Assembly (NCBI GenBank): GCA_029571125.1
Contig: JAKPTH010000542.1
Coordinates: forward strand, 1 to 35,519
Origin: a bacterium
GTDB taxonomy: Bacteria > Muiribacteriota > UBA9980
Length of the DNA stretch: 35,519 nt
Reading direction: 5' to 3'
Shown: positions 34,852-35,519 of the stretch, piece by piece
How positions within the stretch are numbered: position 1 is the stretch's first letter
Layout: each line of letters begins with the position of its first letter
Made by a program: the position numbers and the translations under genes
Notes under the pieces: model-generated
Database searches by the model: none
Seen by the model: only the letters and a program-made list of their open reading frames with translations
Told to the model about the DNA's origin: nothing

Positions 34852-35519
34852 ATGATGAACGTAAATTTTAAAAATTACCGGACCGGCTTTTCTCTTATTG
34901 AACTTATGATAGTAATAGCCATAATAGGCATTCTCGTTGCGGTCGCGCTTCCGCAGTTCAACGATATGATAAGAGACACGCAGATGACCAAGGCGAAACA
35001 GGACTGCGACACACTTGTAAACGCCATTCAAAAATTCAACTCGCTCGAAGGAACGACCGTACAGGATAAATATATGAAAGAACTCAAGGGCAAATACGTC
35101 GCCACTATAGACACTTTAAAAGACCCCTGGGGCAACCGTTACGAACAGGATTATAAAAAAGGCGTCGTGTATTCAAAAGGCCCGGACGGAAAGCACAAAG
35201 ACGGCGCGCAAAACGCTCCCGAAAATAAAGACGATATAGTGATAACCTATATAGGCGCTCTCACGCTCGTTTCGGCAAAATTAGAGGTAAACCCGCTCGG
35301 AGGAAATTTCATGGACCCGCTGGAAACCGACAGGTGCTACGACGTATTGCATCTTTATTTCAATAAAGAAGCGCGCCTGCCCGAAAACGGAATTAATTTA
35401 AAAGCCGCGGCCTCTTCCAACGCCGTTTCCACGTCGAGCGATCCTCTGGCTACCGCCGATTCTATTTTCAGATATTATAACGCGCCCAGCCTTAAATCGC
35501 AGCCTATAACGCCGGGGGC
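34852..35519 (+). CDS. Type II secretion/type IV pilus-like major pseudopilin (GspG-like), partial
   Basis: The frame is open to the window end, so at least 222 residues with the C-terminus missing; the ORF track omits it for that reason. The start ATG has AAGGAG 8 nt upstream (34838-34843). The prepilin peptidase signal is [27 protein letters not shown], with Glu5 of the mature protein. A GspG-like middle follows: [13 protein letters not shown] and a [14 protein letters not shown] loop resembling the calcium site of GspG. Residues after about 140 are an extension not found in standard GspG (about 140 residues), so this is a longer variant. Expression is probably sigma-54 dependent. Confidence 0.88.
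   Translation, partial: MMNVNFKNYRTGFSLIELMIVIAIIGILVAVALPQFNDMIRDTQMTKAKQDCDTLVNAIQKFNSLEGTTVQDKYMKELKGKYVATIDTLKDPWGNRYEQDYKKGVVYSKGPDGKHKDGAQNAPENKDDIVITYIGALTLVSAKLEVNPLGGNFMDPLETDRCYDVLHLYFNKEARLPENGINLKAAASSNAVSTSSDPLATADSIFRYYNAPSLKSQPITPG

Noticed and set aside
1-35519. CRISPR arrays, tRNA and rRNA genes
   Set aside because: I saw no regularly spaced repeats, cloverleaf sequences or rRNA segments while reading the intergenic regions.

Overview
The window reads as chromosomal DNA from a Gram-negative-type, probably anaerobic bacterium of an uncommon phylum. Signs are a lipoprotein signal, a type II secretion/type IV pilus-like pseudopilin, several radical SAM proteins, a tungstate/molybdate binding protein and AT-rich spacers between genes of moderate GC. 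Starts are often TTG or GTG behind strong Shine-Dalgarno (SD) sites. I cannot name the organism; Wallbacteria-, Riflebacteria- or Elusimicrobia-like lineages are only a guess.

Layout. 1-141 is the tip of an insertion element whose transposase lies outside the window. 274-1128 is a PAS-LuxR regulator, closed by a terminator. 1272-3392 is a two-gene unit: a radical SAM protein of the DNA modification/repair type and its usual partner. 3437-17337 (minus strand) is a biosynthetic operon with an MFS exporter followed by a 4149-residue, three-module nonribosomal peptide synthetase (NRPS). The NRPS layout is C-A-T-C-A-T-E-C-A-T-reductase plus an unexpected C-terminal cyclic-nucleotide-binding-like domain. 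Divergent from it, 17443-19854 is a molybdenum/tungsten unit: promoter, probable Moco/Tuco riboswitch with terminator/antiterminator, a secreted protein with two Moco-fold-like halves and a CxxCH motif, and a TupA-type binding protein. 19899-23958 holds two paralogous beta-propeller proteins flanking a PAS histidine kinase/response regulator pair. 24080-26612 (minus) holds an M23 peptidase, a radical SAM protein and a lipoprotein. 26613-27342 is a structured, gene-free stretch. 27343-28299 is a secreted Lys/Ala/Glu-rich protein. 28690-34495 (minus) is a housekeeping operon: small Cys protein, valS, a FapA-family protein and ribonuclease Z. 34852 to the end is a GspG-like pseudopilin behind a good sigma-54 promoter.

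How it fits together. The most notable item is the NRPS. All three adenylation domains have practically the same substrate pocket. Module 2 carries an epimerase, the first module starts with a condensation domain, and release is reductive. The predicted product is an N-acylated tripeptide of one repeated amino acid (middle residue D) ending in an aldehyde or alcohol, exported by the MFS protein. The Crp-like sensory domain directly after the reductase suggests small-molecule control of product release. I know of no described NRPS with this arrangement, but I could not search for one.
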